This document shows positions 39,905-53,200 of a stretch of 64,000 nt of DNA, one piece after another. The notes under the pieces are model-generated. The model was not told the DNA's origin, did no database searches, and worked only from the letters and a program-made list of their open reading frames with translations. How positions within the stretch are numbered: position 1 is the stretch's first letter; every line of letters starts with the position of its first letter. Made by a program: the position numbers and the translations under genes. Source of the DNA: Pipra filicauda (Eukaryota; Chordata; Aves; Passeriformes; Pipridae); the NCBI RefSeq assembly GCF_003945595.2, contig NW_024104421.1, forward strand, positions 3,534,001 through 3,598,000, in the 5' to 3' direction.

Positions 39905-39950
39905 TGTGGGTCCCTTCCAACTCAGAATTCTCTGTGAAATTCTGTGAAAT
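39905..39950 (+). mobile_element. CR1 LINE 3' tail
   Basis: The sequence GGGTCCCTTCCAACTCAGAA is the typical CR1 3' end. It is followed by a degenerate terminal repeat, ATTCTCTGTGAA then ATTCTGTGAAAT, which matches the short-repeat tail of CR1 with substitutions. The orientation is plus, so this sits antisense to the ERC1 transcript. The homology may extend upstream to about 39885, but I could not support more. Confidence 0.75.
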
Positions 39951-42270
39951 ATATTTACTAATAAATGCATAGATCAGCTGTACCACAGTATCTAGAGTCT
40001 AAGGATACATTTGAAGACAGCAAAGAAACATACTTATGATTTGAATACAATAACAGAAACTTAGAAAAAGTTCATGAAGAAAGGATCAAGAAGAATGGAA
40101 TGACTTAGATGTGCAGCAGCAGTGAATTCACCTGCATGTATGGAACATGAAACCTATCAGATACAACTGATAATAATAGAATACTGAAAAGAAAATGTAA
40201 ACATTGGACATTTAAATAGTAACATAAGCAGAAAATGAGTTTAAAAATACTGAAATAAGGTGTTTGAAAATAAAAGCTTTTAATTTGTGTATCTGCAGTG
40301 TTACTCTGACAGTAGCTTTAAATGGGCAACTTAGAATCATAACATTCATGAAAATTACCATTTAAATTAACTAGTGTAAAACCCCAAAGAATCAGAAAGT
40401 GGAAACTCTTCACATTCTGAAAGATTCTCACTTCTCTGTATGAAATTCCAATTGTTTCTATAAAAGCCTGAACTAGTTCAGAGAAAAGAAAAATAGTTAT
40501 TGTTTTTCTTTAGTCTTAAATATTCCACAATGATCCTCTATTGTTCTCAGCCTGTAAAGCTAGAAAAAGTACTCCCTGGCTCTTGCCTTCACTCATTTCT
40601 TTTCAGTGTTCAAGTGTTTAAATTTATCTAGTATCTGTTTGAACTGAAGCTTGTCCTTAGGTTTACTGTTTTCTTCCTTTTCTTTGCCTTTTCTACGTTT
40701 GCCACATCCTTTTCTGTGGTGGGTGACCTGAATCACTGCACATTATTCCCAAGGGGAATGCACTGCTCATGTATAGAGTGGCACAGCAGCATTTTCTGTT
40801 TTGTCATTTGATACTTCTCAATTTATTTTTTTTTTAGTAGTTCTGCTAACCAATAGTAGTTTCATGAAAACATTTATTCTAATTTCAAGATTGCTGTCCT
40901 ATGGTAATAGAGCTAGATCAGAACCCATCATGGTGTACATGTATTTAAGATTGTTTCTCCTGACATATATAAATATGTATTCATGCTGAATTTCATCTGC
41001 TCTTTTATCCATGGGTTCGATTTATGAGATATTTGTGGAGCTCTATATGTTATCTTTCATTTAAATATCCAGAATAAATCAGTAAATATAATCCGGAAAC
41101 GTATGGATATTTAGTGTCCTTTACAGAAAATATTACATTTGCCATTTTTTAGCTAGATATGTCACCTCAGCACAAAACAGTAACTGTTTCATAGCACTGG
41201 GACATAAAAACATATGCACTTATAATGCAAAAAACATTTAAAGTTTAAGAATATTCAATGGTTCTTTGAAAGGAGGATGGAAAAAGTACATGGGGGGGGA
41301 CTGGCAGGGAGAAGCAAGCTCTGCTCTAGAAGGTCATGAATACATGGTTTTGGGACAGGTATCTGTCCCAAAGCTAAAGGACCTTTAGTTTTTATTTCCC
41401 TGCTTTTCATGCCCTGCTTTGGAAAACCATCTGACCCCAAAGATATCAAAATTCAGGTAGAATTCAAACACAAGCAACAAAAAGAACACAACTTCTTAAA
41501 GTGAATTTGTTGACGAATTTTAACTGACTATAGACATCTTCTAGAATGTTAAGATCCTCCTCTTCTAATCCTCAGTAAGAGACTAGGTGATACCAACATA
41601 GTTAGTTTTTCCTAACTAGTTAGTTTTTCTCAACCTGTGTTGAGATCTGAGTGCACATCAAACAAAATTCAGCTGAAAGGTGCTGACTTCTAGTACTTTA
41701 TAACCATCTGTCAGTTCTGAACACGTGATTTGCAGACTAAGCCTCAGTCCTAGCTAATATTTGCACATCACAATAAGAGCAGTTGTTCTGATATATCATA
41801 AGGATGTGTAAATTTTTCGACAGAGGAAAATTTAATAGGAAAAGTGCTAATTTAAGACAGAATAGGCTTATTTCTATAAAGAAAAAAGGAGTAGTTCAGG
41901 AGTGACGGCAATTTGGGTAGCTTAGTAAGCAAGATTAAAGAATAATACTGAATTAGAATGAAATTAATTAGTTTTATTACTATTTGAAATTAATCAGAGG
42001 AATTTTTTTATGCTTAAGCATTTGTTGAGACAGGTATCGAACTAAAAATAAAAATCCATGTGTATTATTTTTTAAAAACAAAGTCTGAATTCTGTGTGTT
42101 TTTAGGTCCCCATCATCACCCCACCTCCCTTTCCTTTTCTATTGTGCAAAAGAAGAATAAAGCAAAACAGCAATTTTATTAAACAATGAGACTATTAAAT
42201 GAGCCGTGGCAATTGGGCATTTTCATTCTTGGGGAGAGATGAGTTAGAAACCACTTTCAACACAGCAAGT

Positions 42271-42570
42271 AAAAAAAAAAAAAAGCTTGTGAAAGAGAGA
42301 GAAAAAAATCCAGAAGAAGGAAAAAAATGCAAATTTATTGCCATTTCTCAGGCTCATGAAATAAGACACCAAAATGAAAAGAGAGCTGTTCTTCCCCTTG
42401 AATGTGCTCCTATTGTTTTGCTTAAATCTGGCCCTCAGTGTTTTTTACTCTCAGGAGAGACCTCCTCACAGGAACCACACCATGTTGTCAACAGTTCCAT
42501 TAATCTCTCTGACAGTTTTTAGGAAAGCAGTTTGAACTCGGATACTAATCTTGGAAAAAAAAAAAAAAAA
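42271..42570. repeat. Pair of long poly(A) tracts
   Basis: A14 at 42271-42284 and A16 at 42555-42570 flank about 270 bp of AT-rich sequence. Either could be the tail of an old retrocopy, but I recognise no parent sequence and see no target-site duplications. The plus-strand frame 42199-42522 reads through the first tract as a lysine run and is not a credible gene. Confidence 0.5.
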
Positions 42571-45500
42571 CCTATGCAAAACACATCTAGTGGTTAAGGT
42601 TGTTGGCACTCATTCAGCTGTCCAGTCCTCACTGTACTTAGTTTCTGGCATATCATAAAGGGTACCAACCCTGCTCTTTGCCAAACAGGCAAGAGTACAA
42701 ATAGCAGGTTTCATCTTCCACTGACACATAATGTTTCTGCAGAAAAGACTGGGTGAAAGTGTGTCTGGGGAATAATGTTCCTGATGGATCACAGAAAAAT
42801 GTTAGGATGCTGGGAGTCCTCTTTCCTCTATTAAAAACTCTCAGGCCATATAATGGCTTTCTCTCACTACAAATCTCAATTTGCAGTTAAAGGAAATACT
42901 GGGATAATTGGGAGACTGCCTAACGCTAGTTGTAAATAGTAACTTTCACAAAATTTTTCCAGCTGTCTGCTCAAAACTGTAGAGCATTTTTACATTATAT
43001 AAGAAGACAAAGTCAAATGGTTCATCTTTTTTAAACATGTGAAGGCAGACATCTAAGCTGAACATAATAAATGTACAGTAAACTAAACTGTAATGCGAAA
43101 ACAGACAGAGCAGGTGGCTGAGTGTCTATCCAGGGACATGCTTATCCATTTCAAACATCAGGTCTCTTCAAGCTTGTTTTCTGCAAATGTTATGGTAACA
43201 AGTAGCCTGTAAGGAGCCTTCTCGCCTGGTCAGACACAAGAGAAGGTAATTCCTTAACAATGTCATAAACATCGACTAAGTTGGAATGACAGATCCTGTC
43301 TCTGTAAGAGCTGCTGTATCAAATTAAGAACAAGGTCATGTATTTATCCTGATATTCTATTCTAGATTGAGGAATAACCTGCATCTTCCTTCTTTAGTAA
43401 CACAACTGAACAATTCATATAGCAACGAAGAAATCTGTTTCTGAGGCAAATAATTTCTTGTGTTCAAAAGTACATTATTTTTGTTGCTGCTTCAACATGC
43501 AACATTGTACACATTAGCAAAAATTAGGTTAGTTAGACTTTGTAAACATTCATCAGAAAAAATGCCTCTAATAAAACTGGAGACAGGACTGTCCCCACAG
43601 TTTGCTCGTGGCTCTCTGCTTACATTTTAGGAATGTTAATATACCAAAATCTTACAAATCCAAGAAAATTAAGAAACAGGAGAGGTAATACATTTTTTAA
43701 ATAGTCACCCATACTACTATATATTTTGTATGCAGCTATTTGGAGAAATAGGTATCAGATTTCTCTAAGGAAAACTTGGAAAACTGGTATTAGAAACAGA
43801 CTCAAGTAAATACTCTCAAGGTCCAATGTGTATGAAAGGTTGTCTTGATGAGCTTCCTTTAAGTAAATGGAGAATTACTGTCTTGCTAAGTCCATCAGGT
43901 ACACATGTGAAAGAGTAAGAGATGAAAAGGACTAATATTCCTAGGGACAGGACCTCACCTGAGCAGATGCTGCAGGTCTGTTTGTCAAGATATTTCTCCT
44001 ACCTTGTTGTGTTTACTTTGTGGCAATCTTTTAGCAAGTCTTCATGCCCTTCCTCAAAATTCAAGTTGTACTTTATGATTTCAACAAAGAAAAGATAAGA
44101 AACCTTCGTTTTTGAGCTAGAAGCTCGTTTTTATGTGCAATACTGTCCTGGTGAGATGGAAATCCAACAGTGCCATTTTTACACAAAAATATAATCTCAC
44201 AATAGTGCTATCTCATATTATGCACTGATTTTTGGTACTGTGCAGTATCCCTCCACTGGTCAACGAACTAGCATTGCTTTCCAGTCCTGATTCTGTGTTG
44301 TTAAATGATAAAAATTATTAAGGCATTAACACTGTAAAAATGACTAAGCCTTTCTTCCATTCGAGAGCATAACAAATGAAGAATACTCGAGTTTTGTCTA
44401 TAACTACTATATTACATCACACAGATATAACAAAGTATGAAGTGAGGCTGTCTCTTCACAACCCATGCATTATCTATGTCATAAAAGTAGATGTATCCAG
44501 GAATGCTTAATTATGAATTTTTAATTCCCCAAAAAAGGCTACAATTCAAATTAATTCCTCCCAGCCTCCCCTCAGGAAACTTCCCCTCACTCTAAGTGAT
44601 AAAAACAGGTCATCGTTTTGGGAAACTCTCCCAGACATCCAGGAAAGTCAGGAAAAGCTTGCTTGACAAAGGGTTATGACATGATAAGAACAAGATCTGG
44701 GTTTTTTTGAAGCATCTGCCAGGGTTAAATATTTGCCTGTATCTACAGTAACTGCAATACACTGTGCTGAAAATCACCACCCTTCAAATACATACAGAAT
44801 GAAATGTTTGTGGAACACTGCATTTTCTGTAACATATTATAGAAGCTGATGGAAATTAAAATTCCTACTGGAAATATTACATCACTAACAAATCATGATG
44901 CATATTAATGTCTCTACTGCATATGTATATCCTGTTTTCTCATGCATAGCCAGCTGCCACAGAATCTGAGAGAAAGAGCTGGAGGGTAAGTTGATCCCAA
45001 AACTACCTACTGGCTACCACTGTGTTTAGCCCCAATAAAATACGAGAAAAAATTTACATACATTTATTCTATTTAGATATTTATGAGGTATGATTGTTCT
45101 TTAGAGCCTGTATTTGTTCATACTTGTTGGATTTTCATTAACAAAAGTCCTATATAACACTGAGAGATAGACAGTAAAAAACTGATTCACACAACCTCTG
45201 AACTCAGAACCGCATTTAGCTTATCAAGAACATGTAACAATATTAAGTTTTGTCCTATATTATGACTGACAAAAAATCTTCAAAAAAGGCTAACAAATTT
45301 CTTAAAAAAAAGAATAATTTCACAATGAATTCATAACCTTTCAGTGATTGATGTCATGAGTTCTGTCCTGGAGGACAGCATCAGGATGACCTAGAATGGA
45401 ATATAGCATTAAGTGAAGTTATAGCCACTTGTGTAGGTGCTAATGGCACCTAGTCAGCCCAAGGAATACTAATGCCTACAAGGGTGTGCAGCACAGAGAA

Positions 45501-46279
45501 TTATTCAGGGGCAGGGAGGCCAAAACTTCTCCATGATGTAATTAATGTCTAAAAAGTACTGGGAGAGGAAGAGAGAGAAAAAGAACATTTCGATCTCAGT
45601 AATTCCCAAAGGTGGATCTGAGCTAAAGGAGAAAACACATCTTTAATATGTCAGACTGTTCCCTGGAATAAATCCTGCAGAAGCATACTGGTATTAAAGA
45701 ATAGACTTCTACCAGGCTGAAATGGAGTAGCTGACGGTTTCCTGGGCCGTAACACGTTGAGCTGTACACTCCACTCATCTGGCAGGCAATACTGTAATCT
45801 GATATGGCAGTGGTTTATATGGAAGAGAAATTAGCCAGGAACTCAGCACTTGAAACTCACTTATCCCAGGAAAACACCATTTAACTAGTATAACCAGTTT
45901 GCTTCAAAGCTGATGATGTCTAGAAAGTCATTGAGAAAATCCTGAACTTTAGGTTTGGAAAGCTTTACTTTAAATCTAACCGTTTCTTCAGAAGTTTTCT
46001 ACTCACCATCCAAAAGCAAGTTCACAGATTAATTAGGAAAGCACAATCTTTACTAATAGCCAAAAGACAACAAAATGTAATTTTCATTATGGCATAGTAT
46101 TACTGTCAACAGATGAGATGAAAAAACTTCAGCCACCCCACCCTCAAGATTCAATCACACCATGTCAAGAGGAAATTCTTCTGTAATGTGAGACCAGATG
46201 TACTGGGCTCCACTTGGGTTTTCAGGCTTTTGAATGTTGACATGGACTGTGTGTACACGCTCATAACAAAGAGTTAACC

Positions 46280-46423
46280 AGAACAGACTGTTTCAGCTGG
46301 GAGGGACCTAAACCAATCATCCAGATCAGCCTGGACAATTCAGGGTTGACCAGAACTTAAAGTGTGTTGTCAAAGGCATTGCTCAAATGCCTCCTAAACA
46401 CTTGGCAGGCTTGGGGCATTGAG
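46280..46423 (-). mobile_element. CR1 LINE fragment (older subfamily), antisense to window
   Basis: The plus strand reads ACAGACTGTTTCAGCTGGGA, then GGGACCTAAACCAATCATCC, a CAGGGTTGACCAGAACTTAA block and CAAATGCCTCCTAAACACTT followed by GGCAGGCTTGGGGCATTGA. This is the reverse complement of the 3' region of a diverged CR1 subfamily. The terminal ATTCTATG repeats are not recognisable. The fragment is about 145 bp and both edges are approximate. It lies 3.7 kb downstream of exon A in the sense of transcription. Confidence 0.75.
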
Positions 46424-49400
46424 GCTGATATTTAATGAATTTAGAATGCTCATTTGATGAGAAGGTATTTGGCTATCTATCCATTTCATTGAGCTTTGCC
46501 TGGATCCCAGAAAAAGCGTTGTTGAACACAAGTTGCATATTTTTTTTAGATTGAAAATTCAGTTCTTTCTATCTAGAAGGATAGTTTTTTCCAATATGAT
46601 AAAAGAAATATATAATCACAAGAAACAAACAACATATACCTGCATCCACAATTCATGAATTAGGAATACATATTAAATTATCTAAATTTGGGTATGGAGA
46701 AAGAAAAAAAAAACAAACAGTAAGTTTACTTGCTTTTTCCATTTGTTCATTAAAGCACTCAAATATATTTTACACCGCTTCTGGACGTATAGCTTGTCAG
46801 CAGCAATTAGAGATTGATGGATAGCTGCTGCAACACAGATCCAATAGTATACAAGCCATACCACAGATATTCTGAAAATTTATCCTTAAAACTCTGGAAG
46901 ATGCTAGGGTGACAGAACAAGAAAACATGCATACCCTCTTCCAGACGTCATCTTGAAGTACCCATTCAAATATAAAGAAATTTTAGTAAATGTCACCTTT
47001 CTAGGACTAGACAGCATATCAATTCTTTTCACAATAGCCAACCTTTAGCTACTTGAAGCAAAAATTTTCTACTCCAGCCCAACAGTTTGGGTTTTTTTTA
47101 TCCTGCTTGTAGACCAGACACTCGTTAACCTCTCAGATCTCTGGAGAGTTGTGGTTTAAGGGAACCCAGGAGGAAAAGGCAAATTTGGAAAGCCATTTAT
47201 CCATCTCACTAGAATTGAGACATTATGGTTTTCATTCTTCCCCCACTCCCCAAAATACCAAATTTCCATCATCAGAGCTCTCTGAATAAACGAACATTTT
47301 GTTACTGGACTCAGGAAGAAAGAAACCACATGCCTGTTAGGGACAGAGAGAGGAGGAGTGGACTGTGTGCTTTGGGAGCGTGTTTATTTGACTGGATTGC
47401 AGACGGTCAACCAAAGAACATGCAGATCATATATTTTTAAGCATTTCATAATGTCTTATTATTAATTCCAGCCAAAACCACCAAGACCAAAATTATCTGA
47501 AATTGGTGCTTGTGTGTCCTGACCCCAAAGCCAACAATGGTCGCATAAAAAAAAAAATAAAAAAAAATCTATGGTCTTCTCAGGTTTATTTTTTTTTAAT
47601 CGATTAGAAGGCAGTGAGTGCCCTGTAGAGTCTATAGAGAAGACAGATCTGCATAACTAACAAATTGAAATGTGGTCCTGGGTAAATTTTACTTCCAGGA
47701 AACCAAAACGCTGCAGTCCTTGAGAGAGGGAGACTGTAAGCAGAGGGCTCTTCTAAAGGAAGGAGTTTTTATTGAACCTGTCACTTGTCATTAAACACTC
47801 CATATTTTACCTTAGCCTGATATTTTCATTAGAGCATACAGACCTTTTTCATCTGTGAATGAAAGCATTCCCTTCAGCCTTGTGCTGAATATGAGGAAAG
47901 GCTCACTAAAAATCGAGCCCACCCAAACAGGACAATTAGGTTCACAAAGGCAGGAAAGGCACTAGGGAAAATCAAGTAACTTTAATACTGTCATAACTTG
48001 TACATTTCAATGTTGACTATCACATCACACTTCAATCTTAAATGTTTTCATGCATTTAATAGTGTCTATTTTTAATCTAAAAAATACCTGCACATAATTA
48101 TATAGGAAGCAACAGACACCAGTGCAGAATAAAACAGAACATAAGTAAAGTAGTAAAAACTATGTACTGCAGTATAGAGATCTCAAATCAGAAAACCTGA
48201 ATGTAAAAAGGTAAAGATATTCATGCTATTCATAGTTTTATATCTATGATCTCTCTACTGCTTAAAACACTTTATAAGTAAAGAACTGGGTATTGCAAGG
48301 ACCGCCATACATTCTTAGAGAATTCTGATATAAAGCAGTACCATTTTTGCCTCTCTGTCCATTGCTGTGTGTAGTAGTACAAACACTTTACATAACTTAC
48401 TGTTTCTAACAAAGAAAGAGTGGTTTTAGTATGCAAACAGGAGCTGGGAGAAAATGTCAGGGTTTTTTCAGTGCATTACATATGCAATGAAGAAAGAAAA
48501 ATGAAAAGGGAAAGAATAATTGTGGGGGGGAAAACCCAGAAAAGAAAGCCATACCTTTTAAAATCTGAAAGTGCTACATAAAAACAAAGATGATGGCCTT
48601 GTGGAATAGTGTCATTTGATAAATATCCACATAACTGCAAGGCAAATGTCAAGTACCAGCTATCTTTTCAAACTTAAGATATAGATTTACTCAAATGCGG
48701 ATTAGAAATCTAACCAAATATTGTATTAGTTTTAGGAATTTTTAAAGACATTTCACTAATACCAGGAGGATTGTGTTATTTAAACTTAGCTGCCACATAA
48801 CGACAGCCTTGTGAATTGCCATAGCATTACAGCCACAAAACCCATTAGCAGATGTAGAAATCCCACATTCCCGCCTTTTATAAAGGTCTGCAGTTATGAA
48901 ATCATTTTCATACACTTGGAACTTAACTATTTCAGTTCCCAGGACTGGAACTGAGGGGCAAAACCACAAAATGGTGCATGTGAGAGTATTCCACATGGAT
49001 ACATGTTTCTGTGGTTCTTTCAAAGTTTTAGTTGAAAAAATCCCCCCTGAATCCCACAGAACAGCGTCAAGAAGTATCTGCTTCAATTAAGGAGAGGATT
49101 TGCCTTTGCTAGTGAACTCTTAGGATGTATTCTGTGTCTTCATTGGAGATGTATTAAGATATGTAGCTGGTAACAAGAAACAGGTATAACAAAGGAAACT
49201 GCAACAACAAAGGAAAACACCTAGGGTAGGTGCTCTTTAAACATTTAAAAACTAATTTTAAAAGACATAAAGGTTAGGGTACTGTTTCCATGTTTATTTT
49301 CACTCACCAAAAAGAAAGTTATTTTTGTAAATTAATCACAGGCAAAACGTCTATTATCTCCACACTTAGCATTGTGGTATCTTTGCTTTACTTCATGCCA

Positions 49401-50084
49401 ACAGTTTAACATTTTTATGACAGCAACTGAAAATTTACCGTTTGGTAAACCATCTACACCTAATCTCAACGTAGAGGACACGGAGAAATGTTTGACCTGC
49501 TTTCATACCGGTGAATTTCTTATGCTTAGGCAGATTTGATGCAGCCAGATAATTCTGTGGGGCAGCAGCATGATATCATTTCAGAGATAACGCAAACTGA
49601 CTAGTTTGCATATTTGCATATGCAGAATTCATGAGGTAAACAAGGATGAGTACACACAGAAAACACGGTTCTCAAGTAACCCCACAACAATTCCAGTTTA
49701 CTCCAAGAATACTTACTTGGTTATCTTTCATTTACTGAAGAAAAGGCAGCATTATAAGGTAAAACCAGCTGGGAAAACACACAAAACAGCTAAAGAAAAA
49801 GGCTGTTAGAAAAGCAGAGAAGAAAGATATGCCACACCAATCTCAACACAGAACTGACAAAATTATTTCAGCAATGCACTTCATAACAGAGTTGACAGTT
49901 AAAGCAATTTTTTCCTCTTATGAAAATGGAGTAAGATATGAAGGCAACTGAGAGAGGATTTTAAACAATCAGTAACAAATTTCTTAGGTAACAGCTATGA
50001 AAACAGATCAGGAGGTACAGCAGAGAGCCAAGTAGCTAAGCCTAGTTGATTGGCTAAATTGCTTTAATTCAATTCCCACGTTAC

Positions 50085-50220
50085 CTGAAGCTGTTGGGAG
50101 CTGTCATTAAGATTATCCTCTCGTCTCCTGGCCTCCTCCAGCATCTGTGCACTCTTCTTTTTCTCCACTTGTTCTTTGTGCTTCAGATTTGCTACTTTCT
50201 TATTTTGATCTTTAACTTGC
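50085..50220 (-). CDS. ERC1: ERC1 (ELKS/CAST2) internal exon A, coiled-coil segment
   Basis: This is the 5'-most of three ERC1 exons in the window. ERC1 is a large coiled-coil scaffold that binds RIM, Bassoon/Piccolo, liprin-alpha and Rab6 at active zones and cortical secretion sites. The minus strand shows a pyrimidine-rich acceptor (CTTTTTTACAG) ending at 50221 and a donor CAG|GTAACG at 50084. The exon is 136 bp: one base completing a split codon (AG|G, Arg, by comparison with the remembered family sequence), then 45 codons. These start QVKDQNKKVANLKHKEQ, continue through KKKSAQMLEEARRRED and end NDSSQQLQ. I recognise this charged, heptad-rich stretch as ERC-family sequence in the Cast coiled-coil domain. 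The reading frame also runs open into both flanking introns (50327 to 50064), but the splice signals set the true limits. The exon ends in phase 0 and joins exon B directly. The paralogue ERC2 is the main alternative; exon C argues for ERC1. Confidence 0.93.
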
Positions 50221-53200
50221 CTGTAAAAAAGAGAAGAGCACTCAGACCGTGTTCTGGACCGCACTTCCCATGGCTCCAGCGCTGGGCAGCTGGACCGGGG
50301 AAGAGTGGAACCCTCCAGTACCATCACTGCATTTGCAGAAGGTCACCAACACCAAACTCATCCTCAAGCATTACCCTCAACTGTTAATTCAGCCAAAAAA
50401 AAAAGCTTCATTTTGCTCATTACTATTAACCTAAACTAGGAAATTTCTGAAACAAACCCCTTAATTATTATTTGGTATAAACTATTAATCAAAAGATGCA
50501 CCTGTTCCCTTGTGACTATGTGGCAGAAAACTTTTTTCTGTGTTCATACATACATATACACATAGAAACACAAACATCTAGTAACCTATTTTGTTTTGGG
50601 TACCACTATATCTAATGTGAGGAAAATAGGAGGATCAAAAGGAAAAACTACTGAAACATGACTTAAATATAGAGGACTACCTACATGAACCAGGCAATCT
50701 ATCTCCAGAAGTAAAACAATTTCTTCCTCAAGTTCTACTTGTTTTCTAGATATTTTGAGGCATTTCATATCCTTTCTTTTTACAGAAACAAGACACAGCA
50801 AGTAAGAACAAAGTATTTCAGAAAGCATGCATAATTTCCTAGTTCACATCTATGAACTATTTTTGATGATCCTGGCAACTACCATTGCCTGCAGACAGGG
50901 TTTGGCCTTCCAGGGCATTAAGACACATGGAGTATTGAATCTAATTACAGACTCTTTAATCTCAGCCTCCTGACCACAGAGAACTTAAGTCTAAACTTTT
51001 AGTCCAATCAAAACAAAACAGGCAAGCTTTGCTTCCTCAGCCCTTTTCTCTATAATTATATCTGGAGTTTGGATTTTGGAATAAAAGACAGATTCTTTGG
51101 TTGCAAGATTTCCCCAAAACATCATGCAAGTAGTAGAGACATCTCTTTAACTTACTGTTTAGAAAACAGAATGATACACCAGCTTCATATCTGGTATGTT
51201 ACCCACATAGAGAGGGAAGAATGTTTCTTCTGTATTTCAGAAATACTTTTAGAACAGATCACAAACAACCCTACTTTAATATCTTCTTCAGAACTCATAA
51301 CAAAAGTATGAACAAGAACATATCTCTTTGCATTATATATGTTCAAATTATGTGGCATATGACTAGTCAGTGCTTCGAGTTCTTCCAAAAATACATATGT
51401 TCAACACTGGGCTCTGCGTTTTCCAATGTAAGCCAACTGAGGCTGAGAAAATTGCAAAGGCAGCAAGTTTTCCTTGGTGCTAAACAAACTTCTATTAGGA
51501 TGAAAAAGTGCTGATGGCCTCTGGAGACAAAAAAAAAACCGGAAAGTCCTTTTCTGATGATGTTAAAAAATTATTAGCATACTTAACTACTCTGCCCAAA
51601 AGTTACAGCTGATTTGAGTCAGGATGCTCTTTAAACACAACCAGTATAATTGTTAAGTTGTTCTAACCCAGTGCTGCACACTGGCAACGGGTGCATTGCC
51701 CAGTTTGAAAGCAGACTTTTTCAGTCATTAAACAACTTATTGGAAATATTATGTTGGCACCAACTCAGCTTATACAATACACAGTTCTATCTGTCCAATA
51801 AAATAAACGTAGAAGGTACAGCTAAGTCAGCGCAGAAAATAAAAATATGTCAGCCCAATACACTCAATTCTGTATGAGAATTTTTATTCAACTTCTAAAT
51901 TAAAATTAGCAGAATTAATTATTTTTTATAAACTTGCAAAGCCAGATTCATCTATTAGGAAACTGGTCTTTGATTCTCTAAACTATTAATTAGGTAAGAG
52001 ACAACAATATTAATAAAGCCAAAACCCTCATCAAAGTATGTCTGAATTTGATAATCTCCTGAATGGTCCAAAACATTTTCAAACAAAATACATATTTCAA
52101 AGAAAGGAATAATTATAAGAATATTATATAATATATACTATTGACATCCACCTTCTCATGTCTGAACCAAAATTAATGTCTTTCTAATGTATTAGGTAGA
52201 TATTTTGAGACAAACTCAAACTTTCATAAACTTAAAACATGACCTAGTGCTTGTAATACTAAAGCTTCAACTAGACAGCTTGCTCAAAGCCATATTCAAG
52301 CTGGCTTTGAATCAACTATGGTGCAAGATACAACTATCACTCCATACCTTTTATGTGAAAAAGCAACAAAAGTTGGGCAATAAACCTTTCAAATTATACA
52401 GGTATCTATGGCATGAGCTAAAATTTCCCCAACTATTTAACTACACAAAACTGAGGGGGTGACGTGAAACTCCAAATCTATAAACCTAAAAGGCTTGGAG
52501 TCAACTGATGCATGAAAGTACATCTCATCCCATCTCAGTGCCCATGGTACTAAATGGTAATTCTCACTTTTACAACACTTCATGCAGATAATCATGTAAA
52601 AGGTTCAGCATCTACAAGTCCACAGCCCTTGAACACTCGCACCAAGAAAGTTCTGTGAAACCCTGAAGACTTCATACTGTGATTCTGTAAAGAATGCTTT
52701 CTTCTCTGCCAGATAACCTTCAGTCTTCAAAGCCAGATTCAAAGAATCCTCTTTTTATATATGTGAATCATATTTAGAAATATTTAAATACACACACACA
52801 TATTTTTAATGGCATGAGAACTCAGAAGCTTGCTTAATAAGAATCACCCAACTCACTGTTCAGTAAGATAGTTTTGTTGCTGTTTTAAATACTGCAATAC
52901 GGGTGTCTGTCAGAGAACAATTTCATCTTCACACCACCACTGCACAATGTGCAGAACTGGACCACATGCTGAACTGGAACAATAAGATAAAACACAGCAA
53001 GTACGTGTCTTAAGTGAGCATGCTGCAACTGGTACATTTTATGAGGACAGATTCAAGAGGAAAATTTTTCATAATATATGTGCACAAGGAAGCTAATTAG
53101 GACTGAAGAAAGAAACAAAGCACTGGAATTCCCATAGTTTAGGAGACTCATTTCGTAAACTTAATGTTCTTTTAACTCTTTTGAATGCAATTGCACATAT

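Larger units (their letters stand above)
32607..50084 (-). other. ERC1: ERC1 intron between exons A and B (17.5 kb)
   Basis: This is a complete phase-0 intron of 17,478 bp, bounded by GTAACG (50084) and TTTTCCAG (32607). It carries a CR1 fragment at 46280-46423, a CR1 tail at 39905-39950, the 63-bp tandem duplication at 34875-35000, homopolymer tracts at 38971-38991, 42271-42284 and 42555-42570, a CpG-richer patch at 38440-38850 and overlapping minus-strand frames at 36838-37604. I saw no internal ERC1 exon, and exons A and B are contiguous in the known family protein. The remaining stretches hold nothing I can name. Confidence 0.88.

Noticed and set aside
41008..41022. GGTTCGATT resembling a tRNA B box
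   Set aside because: No A box, acceptor stem or cloverleaf could be formed around it.
42199..42522. 107-codon plus-strand frame with a lysine run
   Set aside because: The lysines come from an A14 tract and the rest is low-complexity without a known domain.
46140..46200. AGGAAATTCTTCTGTAATGTGAG resembling CR1 in plus orientation
   Set aside because: The similarity stops after about 20 bases and the flanks do not follow the CR1 order.
48742..49086. 114-codon minus-strand frame in the ERC1 sense direction
   Set aside because: It shows no heptad pattern or known domain, and exons A and B are contiguous in the family protein, so no coding exon is expected here.
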